Source of the DNA: Shewanella aquimarina
Lineage (GTDB): Bacteria; Pseudomonadota; Gammaproteobacteria; Enterobacterales; Shewanellaceae
Direction of reading: 5' to 3'
Assembly: GCF_023349185.1 (NCBI RefSeq)
Contig: NZ_JAKIKY010000015.1
Span: 62,001-126,000 of the forward strand
Length of the DNA stretch: 64,000 bases
Shown in pieces: positions 8,449-16,722 of this stretch. The notes below the pieces were generated by a model. The model searched no databases. It was not told the origin of the DNA and saw only the letters and a list, made by a program, of their open reading frames with translations. Position numbers and translations under genes: made by a program. The stretch's first letter is position 1; every line of letters starts with the position of its first letter.

Positions 8449-8664
8449 GGCATAAATGTTCCAGACATAACGCCATTTTCTTTCCATCCCTGGGGCACTT
8501 ACCAGTCATCCTACAGATGGGGCATAAATGTTCCAGACATAACGCCATTTTCTTTCCATCCCTGGGACTCTTACCAGTCATCCTGCGGATAGGGCATAAA
8601 TGTTCCAGACATAACGCCATTTCCTTTCCATCCCTGGGCAAATGGCATAAATGTTCCAGACATA
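8449..8664. repeat. tandem array of 72-bp hairpin-containing repeats
   Basis: Four units start at 8449, 8521, 8593 and 8644, each with GGCATAAATGTTCCAGACAT. Units 1 and 2 are 72 bp and nearly identical, unit 3 is cut to 51 bp and unit 4 keeps only about 21 bp before a terminator. The unit start forms a small hairpin (ATGT tccag ACAT, flanked by GGC/GCC). There are no unique spacers of constant length, so this is not CRISPR. A minus-strand reading frame stays open because 72 is a multiple of 3; it is judged non-coding. It lies just upstream of the lipoprotein-selO genes. Confidence 0.85.
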
Positions 8665-8692
8665 AAAAAGGCGACACTCGGTTCGCCTCTTT
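8664..8692 (-). terminator. terminator of the Glu-Pro repeat protein gene
   Basis: Stem AGGCGA / TCGCCT with an 8-nt loop and T6 in the minus direction, 55 bases past the stop of the membrane-anchored repeat protein gene. It partly overlaps the last, truncated copy of the 72-bp repeat. Confidence 0.7.
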
Positions 8693-8746
8693 AGTATTGC
8701 TTGATTAGTTTACACGGCTAATCGCCGAAGTGCAGTAGATTACTGC

Positions 8747-9601
<855 letters not shown>

Positions 9602-9924
9602 TATCATCCACCGTTGATTAATCGCGCCCAGTATCAGGCAGTTTCATATCGCAAATATGTCTAGATATTAACCGATATTATTAGTCGATTCTCTTGCTAT
9701 AAATCAAATATTTATACCTCTTTTTCGCTCGGGTATCAAAAACAGCAGGTAAAATCATGCTTAGGGGGCAAAAATCCCCCTTTCCTTGCTCATATCCCTT
9801 GGTCAAACATGGCGGGTACTAAATAGCATTTTGTGCGCATCTTCATAGTTTCACGCCTTGCTTTTGTGTTCCGGCTTCCCTCGGGCTAGGCTAGCTATAA
9901 CCTAGTAAATGAGTCGGATATATC
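9602..9924. other. divergent intergenic region
   Basis: AT-rich stretch between two divergent genes, presumably holding both promoters. A short GGGGG caaaaat CCCCC hairpin followed by only three T lies at 9764-9783; it is too weak to call a terminator with confidence. No gene is seen. Confidence 0.5.
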
Positions 9925-10326
9925 ATGAGCCAAGAGATCCTAAGTGGTAAGCTGCTGCGAGAGTTCAAGACGATCGCCGCCATGGTACATATCTATTGCA
10001 AGGACCACTGCCCAGCCAAGGGCGATGTGCCCAACTGCCCAGAGTGCAGCGAGTTTCTTGAATATGCCCACACCAGGTTAGATCGCTGCCCCTACGGCCA
10101 GGACAAGCCCACCTGCAACAAGTGCCCTGTGCATTGCTATAAGCCTGAGCCAAAGGCCAAGGCGAGAGAGATCATGATCTATGCCGGCCCACGCATGTTA
10201 CTGCCCCACCCCATCATGGCCATTCGCCACCTGTGGGCCGAACGCGGTCCGGTGCCGGGTAAGCCACCCGCGGCGGCGTCCAATCGTCACCTTCGCCTGG
10301 CCAAGGAGAAGCAGCAGTCCTCCTAA
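9925..10326 (+). CDS. YgbA_NO family (nitric-oxide-responsive) Cys-rich protein
   Basis: 133 residues. The N-terminal two thirds are rich in paired Cys: YCKDHC, NCPECSEF, RCPYGQ, TCNKCPVHCYKPEP, followed by REIMIYAGPRMLLPHPIMAIRHL. This pattern is the YgbA_NO Pfam family, described as nitrous-oxide/NO-stimulated promoter proteins. The Cys spacing suggests metal or Fe-S binding. In other bacteria ygbA is controlled by NO-sensing repressors; I do not see a convincing NsrR box upstream. It is a single gene. Confidence 0.82.
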   Translation: MSQEILSGKLLREFKTIAAMVHIYCKDHCPAKGDVPNCPECSEFLEYAHTRLDRCPYGQDKPTCNKCPVHCYKPEPKAKAREIMIYAGPRMLLPHPIMAIRHLWAERGPVPGKPPAAASNRHLRLAKEKQQSS

Positions 10327-10494
10327 CCCAGAGCGAAAAACCCACTAATAAACGCTACGATAAGGCCCAAAAATCACCTTAAGTTAACCCGTTATTTCCA
10401 AGGTGAGATCAGGGCCTTAACCCTAGGTGAGATTTCGCCTCGAAATGCCACTTCATGCTTGCCTCGTCGGCCACTTTAAGTCAACAATGAGGCT

Positions 10495-11373
10495 ATGGAT
10501 ACGCACTCTCACGGCTTGTTATTCGAAGGATACTGGTGGCTCTCCTTACTGGGTGGCCTGCACTGTATCGGCCTGGGGCTTTACCTCAGATATCTCTACC
10601 GTGACCGCAACGACAATCACAAGCTACTAGGCGCCATCTTCAGCCTGCTGGCGCTCTATTTTCTTACCGGCCTGCTCAACAAAGACAACTCACCGCTGCC
10701 GCTGCAACAGCTGTTTATCCTGCTGATTCCGGCCTATTTCCTGATGATGCCCATGCTCTATCTCTACTGCTATCGCAGCCTGCACGACATCAAGGGTTCT
10801 ATCGGCCTGTCGCGGCACTTTGCGCCGGCTATCATCTTGGTACTCTTGATCGGTCTCAGCGTGCTGCTCAGCAGCGAGATGCGCCAGCTACTGGCTACCA
10901 GTAGCTTCGCCCAGTTTAACCATGTCACCCTACTGGGCACCCTGCTGCCTCTGCTATTGGTGCTGCAGACCGGCCTCTATTTCTATGCCATCTTGCGCCT
11001 GCTGCGCCGCTTCAAGGGACGGGTACACCGCGCCCATCAAGACAGCCTCAAGGATATCAAGTTCAGGTGGCTGCTGGCCCTAACGCTGGCCATGTTGACC
11101 AACTGGCTGGTACGCATGGCCTTAGTTATCATGCCCTACCTGCTGGGCGACAAGGTCAGCCTGGCGGCTCAGGCGAGTACCCGGCTGTTTCTACTCCTCA
11201 GCCTCTACCTGTTGGCGCTTTATGGCCTCAAGCAGATCACCATGTCGGCCTATCTCAGGGGCCGGCTCTCCCCAGACCTACAAGCCCAAGCTCATCCAAA
11301 CAGCAGCCGTCAGCTGCTGAGCGCCGAAGAACTCAATTATCTGCAACAACTGATGCATTCCAACAAAAAATAA
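10495..11373 (+). CDS. 7TM protein resembling an AraC-regulator sensor lacking its HTH
   Basis: 292 residues with about seven hydrophobic segments (roughly 14-32, 43-62, 70-90, 104-125, 143-168, 187-211, 226-248). The layout matches the membrane-sensor half of membrane-bound AraC-type regulators. The C-terminal tail SRQLLSAEELNYLQQLMHS resembles the linker that in those regulators leads into the AraC helix-turn-helix, but here the ORF stops four codons later and the following 100 bases carry no HTH remnant. It is either a natural sensor-only protein or a gene truncated exactly at a domain boundary. Family assignment is inference. Confidence 0.6.
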   Translation: MDTHSHGLLFEGYWWLSLLGGLHCIGLGLYLRYLYRDRNDNHKLLGAIFSLLALYFLTGLLNKDNSPLPLQQLFILLIPAYFLMMPMLYLYCYRSLHDIKGSIGLSRHFAPAIILVLLIGLSVLLSSEMRQLLATSSFAQFNHVTLLGTLLPLLLVLQTGLYFYAILRLLRRFKGRVHRAHQDSLKDIKFRWLLALTLAMLTNWLVRMALVIMPYLLGDKVSLAAQASTRLFLLLSLYLLALYGLKQITMSAYLRGRLSPDLQAQAHPNSSRQLLSAEELNYLQQLMHSNKK

Positions 11374-11474
11374 TTAACCCAATTTATACCAGGGCGGTTT
11401 TACGTTAATGTATCCGAGCTTAAACACCTCAATTAACAAGAAATACTCAAGCAATCACTAGAGAAGGGATCAAG

Positions 11475-13553
11475 ATGGGAAGGGGATATCAACTCACCGT
11501 ATTGGCAGCGTTCTGTGCGGGCGCCATGGGACTAAGCGGCAACCTGTTGGCCGCCGAGCGTACTCACCAGATCACCACGGATGACTTTTTCACCATAGGC
11601 AACATGGGCAATGTTCAGCTCAGCCCAGATGGTAAACACGCACTCTGGCTGGAGTCCCGCTGGGACAAGGAGCTGGACAAGGCGCAGAAAGATCTCTGGC
11701 TTATCGACACCAAGTCACGCAAGACCAACCGCCTGACCTTCACCAACGAGAGCGAATCCAGCCCTCAGTGGAGCCCGGACGGCAGCGCCATCTACTACCT
11801 GGTCAAGCAGAGCCGTGAAGACAACAAGGCTCCCTACAACGGCAAGGCGCAGGTGTTCAGAATCGCCCTTGGCAGCACTGAGGCCGTGCCTGTCACCAAA
11901 GAGGCCGAAGGGGTAAAAGAGTTTCAGCTCAGCCAAGACGGCAAGAGCCTCTACTTCCTCGCCAACAAGAGCACCACAGACAAAGATATCTGGGCCAAGG
12001 TCCGCGCCAAGCATGGCGCACCTAAGTATGGCCACGGCAAGGTTACCACCAACCCGCTCTACAAGTTAGATCTCGAGCACTACCAACAGAGCCTGGTGCT
12101 GGACGATGACAAGGTGGTATGGCACTTCAGCGTCAACCAGGACGCCAGCCAGATTGCCCGTATCACCACCCAGGACAACGAACTGGTCAACCTCGAAGGC
12201 TGGTCGAACATCGAGGTGTACAACACCCAGTCACAACAGAACAAGGTGCTGGAAGACAGCGCCTGGCGCGAGCAGGCGCCCTCACCTTACGGCTGGCTAC
12301 TGGGCCTGGCCTGGCATGAAGACAACCAACGCCTAGCGTTTCGCATCGACTTCGACGGCCACCCGGGCAAGCTGTTTGTGGTTAAGCCTGAGGATAACAA
12401 GGCCAAGCCAATCCAGGTGAAGGCCGAGGGCGATGTCACCTTCAACTCAAGCGACATCCATTGGCGTCCGGGCAGCGACGAACTCTGCTATCGCGGCTAC
12501 GACCATGCCAGGGTCAAACTCTTCTGTAGCGAGATAGATAGCCGGGCACAAGGCGACACACGCACTGTGCTGGCGGGCGATCTGGTCATGGGCAGCTACA
12601 GCTTCAGCCACAATGGCAAGAAACTGGCCTTCAGCCACAACGGCCTGGATCATTTCAGCGATCTCTTCATCGCCGATGCCGCCAGCAAGAAGGCCAAATA
12701 CAAGCGGTTGACCAACATCAACCCGCAGACCGACAGCTGGATCTTGCCGGAGATCTCTGTGGTGAAATGGACCGCGCCCGACGGCAGCCAGGTCGAGGGG
12801 ATCCTGGATCTTCCCGCAGGCTATAAGAAGAGCGATGGCCCGCTGCCGCTGATCGTACAGATCCACGGCGGCCCCACCTCGGCCACCCCCTATGCGCTGC
12901 AGCACAGATCCTACGGCCGCTCGACCTTCACCGCCAACGGCTGGGCGCTGCTGTCGCCTAACTACCGCGGCTCAACCGGCTATGGCGACAAGTTCCTCAC
13001 GGACTTGGTGGGCCAGGAGCATGAGATCGAGGTGGCCGACATCATGGCCGGCGTCGATCATCTGATCGCCCAAGGCATCGCCGACGGTGACAAGATGGCG
13101 GTAATGGGCTGGAGTAACGGCGGCTACCTCACCAACGCCCTCATCAGCACCAGCAACCGCTTCAAGGCAGCGAGCTCGGGTGCCGGCGTGTTCGACCAGC
13201 GTCTGCAATGGATGCTAGAGGACACCCCAGGCCATGTGATCAACTTCATGCAGGGCCTGCCCTGGGAGAAGCCAGAGGCCTATACCCATGGCTCGTCGCT
13301 GACCCACGCCGACAAGATCAAGACACCGACCCTGATCCACATAGGTGAAAACGATCAGCGTGTGCCTCTGGGTCATGCCCAAGGCCTCTACCGCGCCCTC
13401 AAGCACTACCTGAATGTGCCGGTCGAGCTAGTGGTCTACCCGGGTGAAGGCCATGGTCTGAGCAAATACCAGCACAGACAGGCCAAGATGGATTGGGACA
13501 AGCTGTGGTTCGAGCACTATGTGCTGGGCAAAAACCAGGACGAAGCCAAATAA
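11475..13553 (+). CDS. secreted S9 family prolyl-oligopeptidase-type peptidase
   Basis: 692 residues. A signal peptide (about residues 1-28, ending LAAERT) exports it to the periplasm. Residues about 40-400 form a WD40/TolB-like propeller (LSPDGKHALWLESRWD, SPQWSPDGSAIYYLV, FSHNGKKLAFSHNG). Residues 430-690 form the alpha/beta-hydrolase catalytic domain with IHGGPTSATP (oxyanion region), nucleophile elbow GWSNGGY, Asp in HIGENDQRVP and His in YPGEGHGLS. It matches dipeptidyl- or acyl-aminoacyl-peptidase-like S9C enzymes that cut short peptides. AGAAGGGATC precedes the ATG. Confidence 0.9.
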   Translation: MGRGYQLTVLAAFCAGAMGLSGNLLAAERTHQITTDDFFTIGNMGNVQLSPDGKHALWLESRWDKELDKAQKDLWLIDTKSRKTNRLTFTNESESSPQWSPDGSAIYYLVKQSREDNKAPYNGKAQVFRIALGSTEAVPVTKEAEGVKEFQLSQDGKSLYFLANKSTTDKDIWAKVRAKHGAPKYGHGKVTTNPLYKLDLEHYQQSLVLDDDKVVWHFSVNQDASQIARITTQDNELVNLEGWSNIEVYNTQSQQNKVLEDSAWREQAPSPYGWLLGLAWHEDNQRLAFRIDFDGHPGKLFVVKPEDNKAKPIQVKAEGDVTFNSSDIHWRPGSDELCYRGYDHARVKLFCSEIDSRAQGDTRTVLAGDLVMGSYSFSHNGKKLAFSHNGLDHFSDLFIADAASKKAKYKRLTNINPQTDSWILPEISVVKWTAPDGSQVEGILDLPAGYKKSDGPLPLIVQIHGGPTSATPYALQHRSYGRSTFTANGWALLSPNYRGSTGYGDKFLTDLVGQEHEIEVADIMAGVDHLIAQGIADGDKMAVMGWSNGGYLTNALISTSNRFKAASSGAGVFDQRLQWMLEDTPGHVINFMQGLPWEKPEAYTHGSSLTHADKIKTPTLIHIGENDQRVPLGHAQGLYRALKHYLNVPVELVVYPGEGHGLSKYQHRQAKMDWDKLWFEHYVLGKNQDEAK

Positions 13554-13580
13554 ACTGAACCCGAGCTGACATCAATCGAA

Positions 13581-13605
13581 AAAGCGCCAATATTGGCGCT
13601 TTTTT
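13581..13605 (+). terminator. intrinsic terminator of the S9 peptidase gene
   Basis: Perfect stem AGCGCCAA / TTGGCGCT with a 2-nt loop and T6, starting 28 bases past the stop codon. Confidence 0.88.
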
Positions 13606-13674
13606 ATGCAAAATTGATTTTCATCCCACTTCAGGAGGACTATGCTAGAACCATCCAAATCAATGGAGGTCATC

Positions 13675-14253
13675 ATGAAAAAGTATCTGTCTACCTTAAT
13701 TCTAAGCTGTTATGTGGCATTGGGATTATTGACGTCCCCCATGACACTTGCCGCCGACAGCTATAGCGAAACCATCGCCAACTTCAAGAAAGCCCCCGAC
13801 ACCCAGAAGTTCTTCAACTCCGCCTATGGCTACGCCATCTTTCCCACAGTCGGCAAGGGCGGTATCGGCATAGGTGCCGCCTACGGTAAGGGCCGGGTCT
13901 ACAAGGGCGGTGTGCATACCGGCGATTCCAGCCTGTCACAACTCTCCATCGGCTTTCAGCTCGGCGGACAGGCCTATAGCGAGATCATCTTCTTCAAGGA
14001 TGCCAAATCCTATCAAGAATTTACCAGCGGCAGCTTCGAGTTTGGCGCCACCGCCTCGGCCGTCGCCATCAATGTCGGTGCCAACGCCCAGGTGGGCACC
14101 ACAGGTAACTCGGCGGGCGCAGGCAAGTCCGGCAGCAACAAGGCCGCCAGCGCCGCCTACATCAACGGCATGGCAATCTTCACCGCCGCCAAAGGTGGCC
14201 TGATGTATGAGGCCGCACTGGCCGGGCAGTCTTTTACCTTTGAACCCAAATAA
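13675..14253 (+). CDS. SYLF/YSC84 domain secreted lipid-binding protein
   Basis: 192 residues from ATG 13675, chosen because GGAGG lies seven bases upstream; an in-frame ATG at 13642 is less likely. Signal peptide (MKKYLSTLILSCYVALGLLT...ending TLAAD), then FNSAYGYAIFPTVGKGGIGIGAAYGKGRVY and LGGQAYSEIIFFKD, the SYLF (Ysc84 actin-/phosphoinositide-binding) signature. A Gly/Ala-rich segment (NVGANAQVGTTGNSAGAGKS) and FTAAKGGLMYEAALAGQSF follow. Bacterial members are periplasmic or outer-membrane associated with no defined role. It borders the accessory region. Confidence 0.85.
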   Translation: MKKYLSTLILSCYVALGLLTSPMTLAADSYSETIANFKKAPDTQKFFNSAYGYAIFPTVGKGGIGIGAAYGKGRVYKGGVHTGDSSLSQLSIGFQLGGQAYSEIIFFKDAKSYQEFTSGSFEFGATASAVAINVGANAQVGTTGNSAGAGKSGSNKAASAAYINGMAIFTAAKGGLMYEAALAGQSFTFEPK

Positions 14254-14545
14254 CGGGCATCTGGTAGGGAGTCAGATGGCTCCCTCCCTCCTTTCTTCCA
14301 ATCTCTGGGACATCTCCGATAGTCGGCTTGATAGTGAATCAGCTCGGTTTTCTAGGGGGTGAATCTTCGACCAGCTCAGGGGTTTATAAAGGGGATTTGA
14401 AGCCATGGCTTCATGGTGAACTTATTGCCTGCGGAATGTGCAACACTAGGCTATCTAGCTGCATTTCATCGAAGGGCTTATTAACTGAGCATCAAACTTA
14501 TTTTGATATTTGGAAGGTTAACATTGAACCATGGCTTCATGGTGT
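14254..14545. other. gene-free border of the accessory region
   Basis: No credible gene. Two near-identical direct repeats occur here: CCATGGCTTCATGGTG plus TTGCCTGCGG at 14403-14434 and again at 14529-14560, about 126 bases apart. The first copy contains a perfect 14-bp palindrome GAAGCCATGGCTTC (14399-14412). They look like debris of a repeat family that ends in the inverted-repeat element that follows. Confidence 0.6.
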
Positions 14546-14683
14546 ATAAATTGCCTGCGGCAGGCTTATGTGCAAGCACACTTTTGGCACGCCGAGATTC
14601 CGTCCCTGGAGGCTTCACGGCGGCGTCCATGCCGCCGAGAGCCAAAAGCGTGCTTGCACTGGTATCTATCGTCTCTTCGATTA
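14546..14683 (-). repeat. palindromic repeat element, copy A
   Basis: An interspersed element of about 140 bp whose reverse complement matches copies at 16452-16612 and 17842-18113. Arms GTGCAAGCACACTTTTGGC (14570-14588) and its inverted partner (14641-14659) match at 18 of 19 positions; between them lies a second palindrome around CGGCGGCGTCCATGCCGCCG. It ends in TCGTCTCTTCGAT. It encodes no protein; the structure is that of a REP/MITE-like hairpin element. Confidence 0.85.
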
Positions 14684-14734
14684 GACCGCTTTGATCCTCA
14701 CCGGACAATCAAAAGCAAAAGCTCATTTGGACAA

Positions 14735-14750
14735 AAGCCCGTTAGGCTTA
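14735..14750 (-). other. possible truncated attC half-site
   Basis: On the minus strand GCCTAAC (rc of 14740-14746) fits the attC R-double-prime consensus RYYYAAC perfectly and is followed by GGGCTTTTGTCC. No matching right half is found before copy A of the palindromic repeat, so if real it is half of a decayed attC. Confidence 0.3.
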
Positions 14751-14788
14751 CCGCGCTAAAATTTGGCTTTCGAATAGAAATTTCTGTT

Positions 14789-14905
14789 GGGTAACGCCTT
14801 GCTAAGGAGCCGCCAAAGCGAAGCGTAGGCAGTCCCGTAGAGGCCACACTTTTGGTGGCCGGTGTGAACTTAAGCAACTATAAGCATAGCTGCTAGGCGC
14901 TATAA
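14789..14905 (-). other. attC recombination site 1
   Basis: Read on the minus strand this is an imperfect palindrome of about 115 nt ending in GGCGTTACCC, the right-hand core site. Its inner arms are GGGACTGCC and GGCGGCTCC around a TACGCTTCGCTTT loop, and outer sequence AGCGCCTAGCAG pairs with CTTAGCAAGGCGTTA. An extra hairpin (GGCCAC / GTGTGGCC) sits in the left half. It lies directly downstream of the 64-residue gene, the normal position of attC in a gene cassette. The left core is degenerate. Confidence 0.65.
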
Positions 14906-14915
14906 TCAAACCCAT

Positions 14916-15110
14916 TCAATCTAAATCATAATCTGCACGGCTGCTGCGCTTTTCTTTGTGGAACAACCAAGCAAATAAAGCAGTCGTAAACACCAATAAT
15001 GTGACAAGTATGTTCGCAGCAACAGAGTCAGCCTTTAACAGAATTCTAAGTACCGCAGACGAAATCGCTGCGAAAGCAATATAGATACCTAACAACCCTC
15101 TGCTATCCAT
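14916..15110 (-). CDS. small two-TM membrane protein, integron cassette gene
   Basis: 64 residues starting with ATG 15110 behind GGAGGG. Two hydrophobic segments (residues 6-25 and 31-50, LGIYIAFAAISSAVLRILL and ILVTLLVFTTALFAWLF) separated by a short KADSVAAN turn, with a charged C-terminal tail (HKEKRSSRADYDLD). No family is recognised. The start codon is 28 bases from the core site of the neighbouring attC and another attC follows the stop, so it is the sole gene of a cassette. It is AT-rich compared with the flanks. Confidence 0.6.
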   Translation of the reverse strand: MDSRGLLGIYIAFAAISSAVLRILLKADSVAANILVTLLVFTTALFAWLFHKEKRSSRADYDLD

Positions 15111-15133
15111 CCACCCTCCGATTTTCAGATTAC

Positions 15134-15201
15134 ATATAACGCCGTGCTCTGGGGCAAACCGAAGTGCAGCGTAGGTTTGTCCCTAGCAGCACTTTGTTAG
15201 C
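15134..15201 (-). other. attC recombination site 2
   Basis: Minus strand: GCTAACA at the left end, GCGTTATAT at the right core (the same right core as Vibrio cholerae repeats), and inner arms GGGACAAACC and GGTTTGCCCC pairing around TACGCTGCACTTC with one unpaired base, the extrahelical base typical of attC. Outer arms AGTGCT and AGCAC also pair. At 68 bp the size is normal for attC. It separates the 64-residue gene from the frameshifted deoxyribosyltransferase/TIR-like gene. Confidence 0.82.
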
Positions 15202-15220
15202 ATTTTTTACTAGCATTGTG

Positions 15221-16074
15221 TTAAAACCGCGAATTTCTTAGCTTCTCAGTTAATTCTCGCTCTAGATATTGCAAGCCCTCACCATTATTGTGGTATATCA
15301 AAGCTCGATGATGAACCATATCAGATGGTATATCCTGTATGGACTGAGCTATTGGGATCACGGTTTTTCCTAGAGTATGAGCAATACCAGTTTCGTACAT
15401 TACATTTGGATTTTTGTTTGAGAAGTCAACAACAACTATTTTCGCACGATAAATCAAACTAAATATATCTTGGATGATTGAAGAATTTTCCCAAATATCG
15501 TCAGCTCTCAAGCAATTCAATCCCGCACCAGAACATGCCATTCGAATCGATTGGTAAACAGAGTCAAACCCGGCAAAAGGCATCATTACCGCTACTAAAC
15601 TGCCATCTACGGCGACGTTTGGTATGCTAAATTCCTTTGGCTGAACCCTAAAACCACTTTGGTGTTTTAATATTGTTCTAAATAGGTCGACATCTTTTAT
15701 CGACCAGTGGTTCCTTGAAGATTCGGGGATGGAAGCCGTTGTATTTATATCAAGGTCTCTTGCCGCAGAACCAAATAATATTTCATTTGGAATGGGGGGA
15801 TGTCTGGATCTAAAACATACTCTAATTGATAGTCCCCGCTCAAAAGCTGAACCCTGGTTAATGTACCAACGCGAGCTGGTATATGATTTCCATCCCGGCT
15901 ATTTTCACATGCGAAAATTGTTGGTAATCGCAAAACTGCTTCAATATCTAAGACACTGCCTTGCATAAATTTTTCCTCAATATGCCTAGCAGTAAATTCG
16001 AGAGCTCGCCCTTGGGACATTGTGTCACGAGACGAGCCCCACCCAGCAGATCCTGTAACTAGTAAATTAAACAT
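15221..16074 (-). pseudogene. frameshifted gene with nucleoside-deoxyribosyltransferase/TIR-like C-terminal domain
   Basis: Two overlapping frames (start ATG 16074, stop near 15745; second frame open to the stop at 15221) join into one 284-residue protein if a run of six C on the coding strand (G6 at 15794-15799) is read as seven. The junction then becomes DPDIPPIPNEILFGSAARDLDI. The C-terminal domain (about 160-284) has VAVMMPFAGFDSVY, ADDIWENSSIIQDIF, IVVVDFSNKNPNVMYETGIA and GKTVIPI, the pattern of Rossmann-like nucleoside 2-deoxyribosyltransferase/TIR-like proteins, several of which act in phage defence. The N-terminal domain carries RNHWSIKDVDLF and is unassigned. The heptamer C CCC CCA also fits a -1 programmed frameshift signal. 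Confidence 0.65.
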
Positions 16075-16097
16075 ATTCCATATCTTCGTAATTTAAA

Positions 16098-16104
16098 GTC
16101 CAAC
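16098..16104 (-). other. attC/attI-type core site 3
   Basis: On the minus strand GTTGGAC matches the integron core consensus GTTRRRY exactly and lies 24 bases before the ATG of the frameshifted gene, the spacing usual between a core site and a cassette gene. Sequence further upstream (TTAGCATCCCCAAGCGTAG) has the TACGCTT-type loop complement of the other two sites but no clear left core. Confidence 0.5.
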
Positions 16105-16212
16105 GTTAAGATACAATCTACGCTTGGGGATGCTAACAACTTATTAGCGAGACCTTGCAAGGTACGCTACCTTGTCTGGTAGGAGGCCAAGCATGTATAG
16201 ACGCACTAGTAA

Positions 16213-16443
16213 GACTCAAAAAATTTTCGTAAATCATACAGTAAAGTAAATACTGCCTCGGCACAATGCGAACAGGGGGATGTGTCGGTTCAACGCATAC
16301 CTGAGCTTCGTAGAATTATCGAAATTACAGATTACGACAATGGTGTACCTACCACGCACACGTTAGAGTTATATAAAACTAATCGTATTGACTGCTACAG
16401 AGTAATAGTCGATGGCAAGCTTTTGGTTCCCTCATCACACTAA
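16213..16443 (+). pseudogene. orphan 3-prime coding remnant
   Basis: A 76-codon open frame with no ATG and no plausible start runs from a stop at 16210-16212 to TAA 16441-16443. Its translation looks like real protein (VQRIPELRRIIEITDYDNG, THTLELYKTNRIDCYRVIVD, ending KLLVPSSH) with ordinary composition, so it is probably the tail of a deleted gene. I do not recognise the family. It abuts the third core site on one side and copy B of the palindromic repeat on the other. Confidence 0.45.
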
Positions 16444-16451
16444 ACACAGTC

Positions 16452-16612
16452 AAATCGAAGAGACGTTTAGATACAGGTGTAAGCACGCTTTTGGCTCTCG
16501 GCGGCATGGACGCCGCCGTGAAGCGTATAAGGACATATTCACAGCGTGCCAAAAGAGTGCTTGCACATCCCCCGCCGGGCAGGCGATAGATAGCAATGAA
16601 GGTTCGACCTTC
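16452..16612 (+). repeat. palindromic repeat element, copy B
   Basis: Starts AAATCGAAGAGACG and contains arms GTGTAAGCACGCTTTTGGC (16477-16495) and GCCAAAAGAGTGCTTGCAC (16548-16566), inverted with 17 of 19 matches and 52 bp apart. Inside is CGGCGGCATGGACGCCGCCG (16499-16518). A third small hairpin CCCGCCGGGCAGGCG follows the right arm. Same orientation as copy C, opposite to copy A. The remaining bases to 16722 show no gene. Confidence 0.85.
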
Positions 16613-16722
16613 AGAAATCCATCAAAGAGCAGTTCCGCCAGAAACAACAATCCCAAAAAACCATCACCATGTTAAGGGGAACCTTCCCCCTCCAGATAAG
16701 AATCAAAGGAGGATTCCACCTC

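Noticed and set aside
8449..8664. CRISPR array
   Set aside because: Units are head-to-tail copies of the same 72-bp sequence; there are no unique, equal-length spacers and no cas genes.
8402..8677. Minus-strand 91-codon open frame across the 72-bp repeat array
   Set aside because: Its only start is a GTG inside a terminator stem, there is no ribosome binding site, and the openness follows from the repeat length being a multiple of three.
9763..9783. Terminator GGGGG...CCCCC in the 9.6-9.9 kb intergenic region
   Set aside because: Only a five-bp stem with three T; too weak to call, mentioned in the intergenic entry only.
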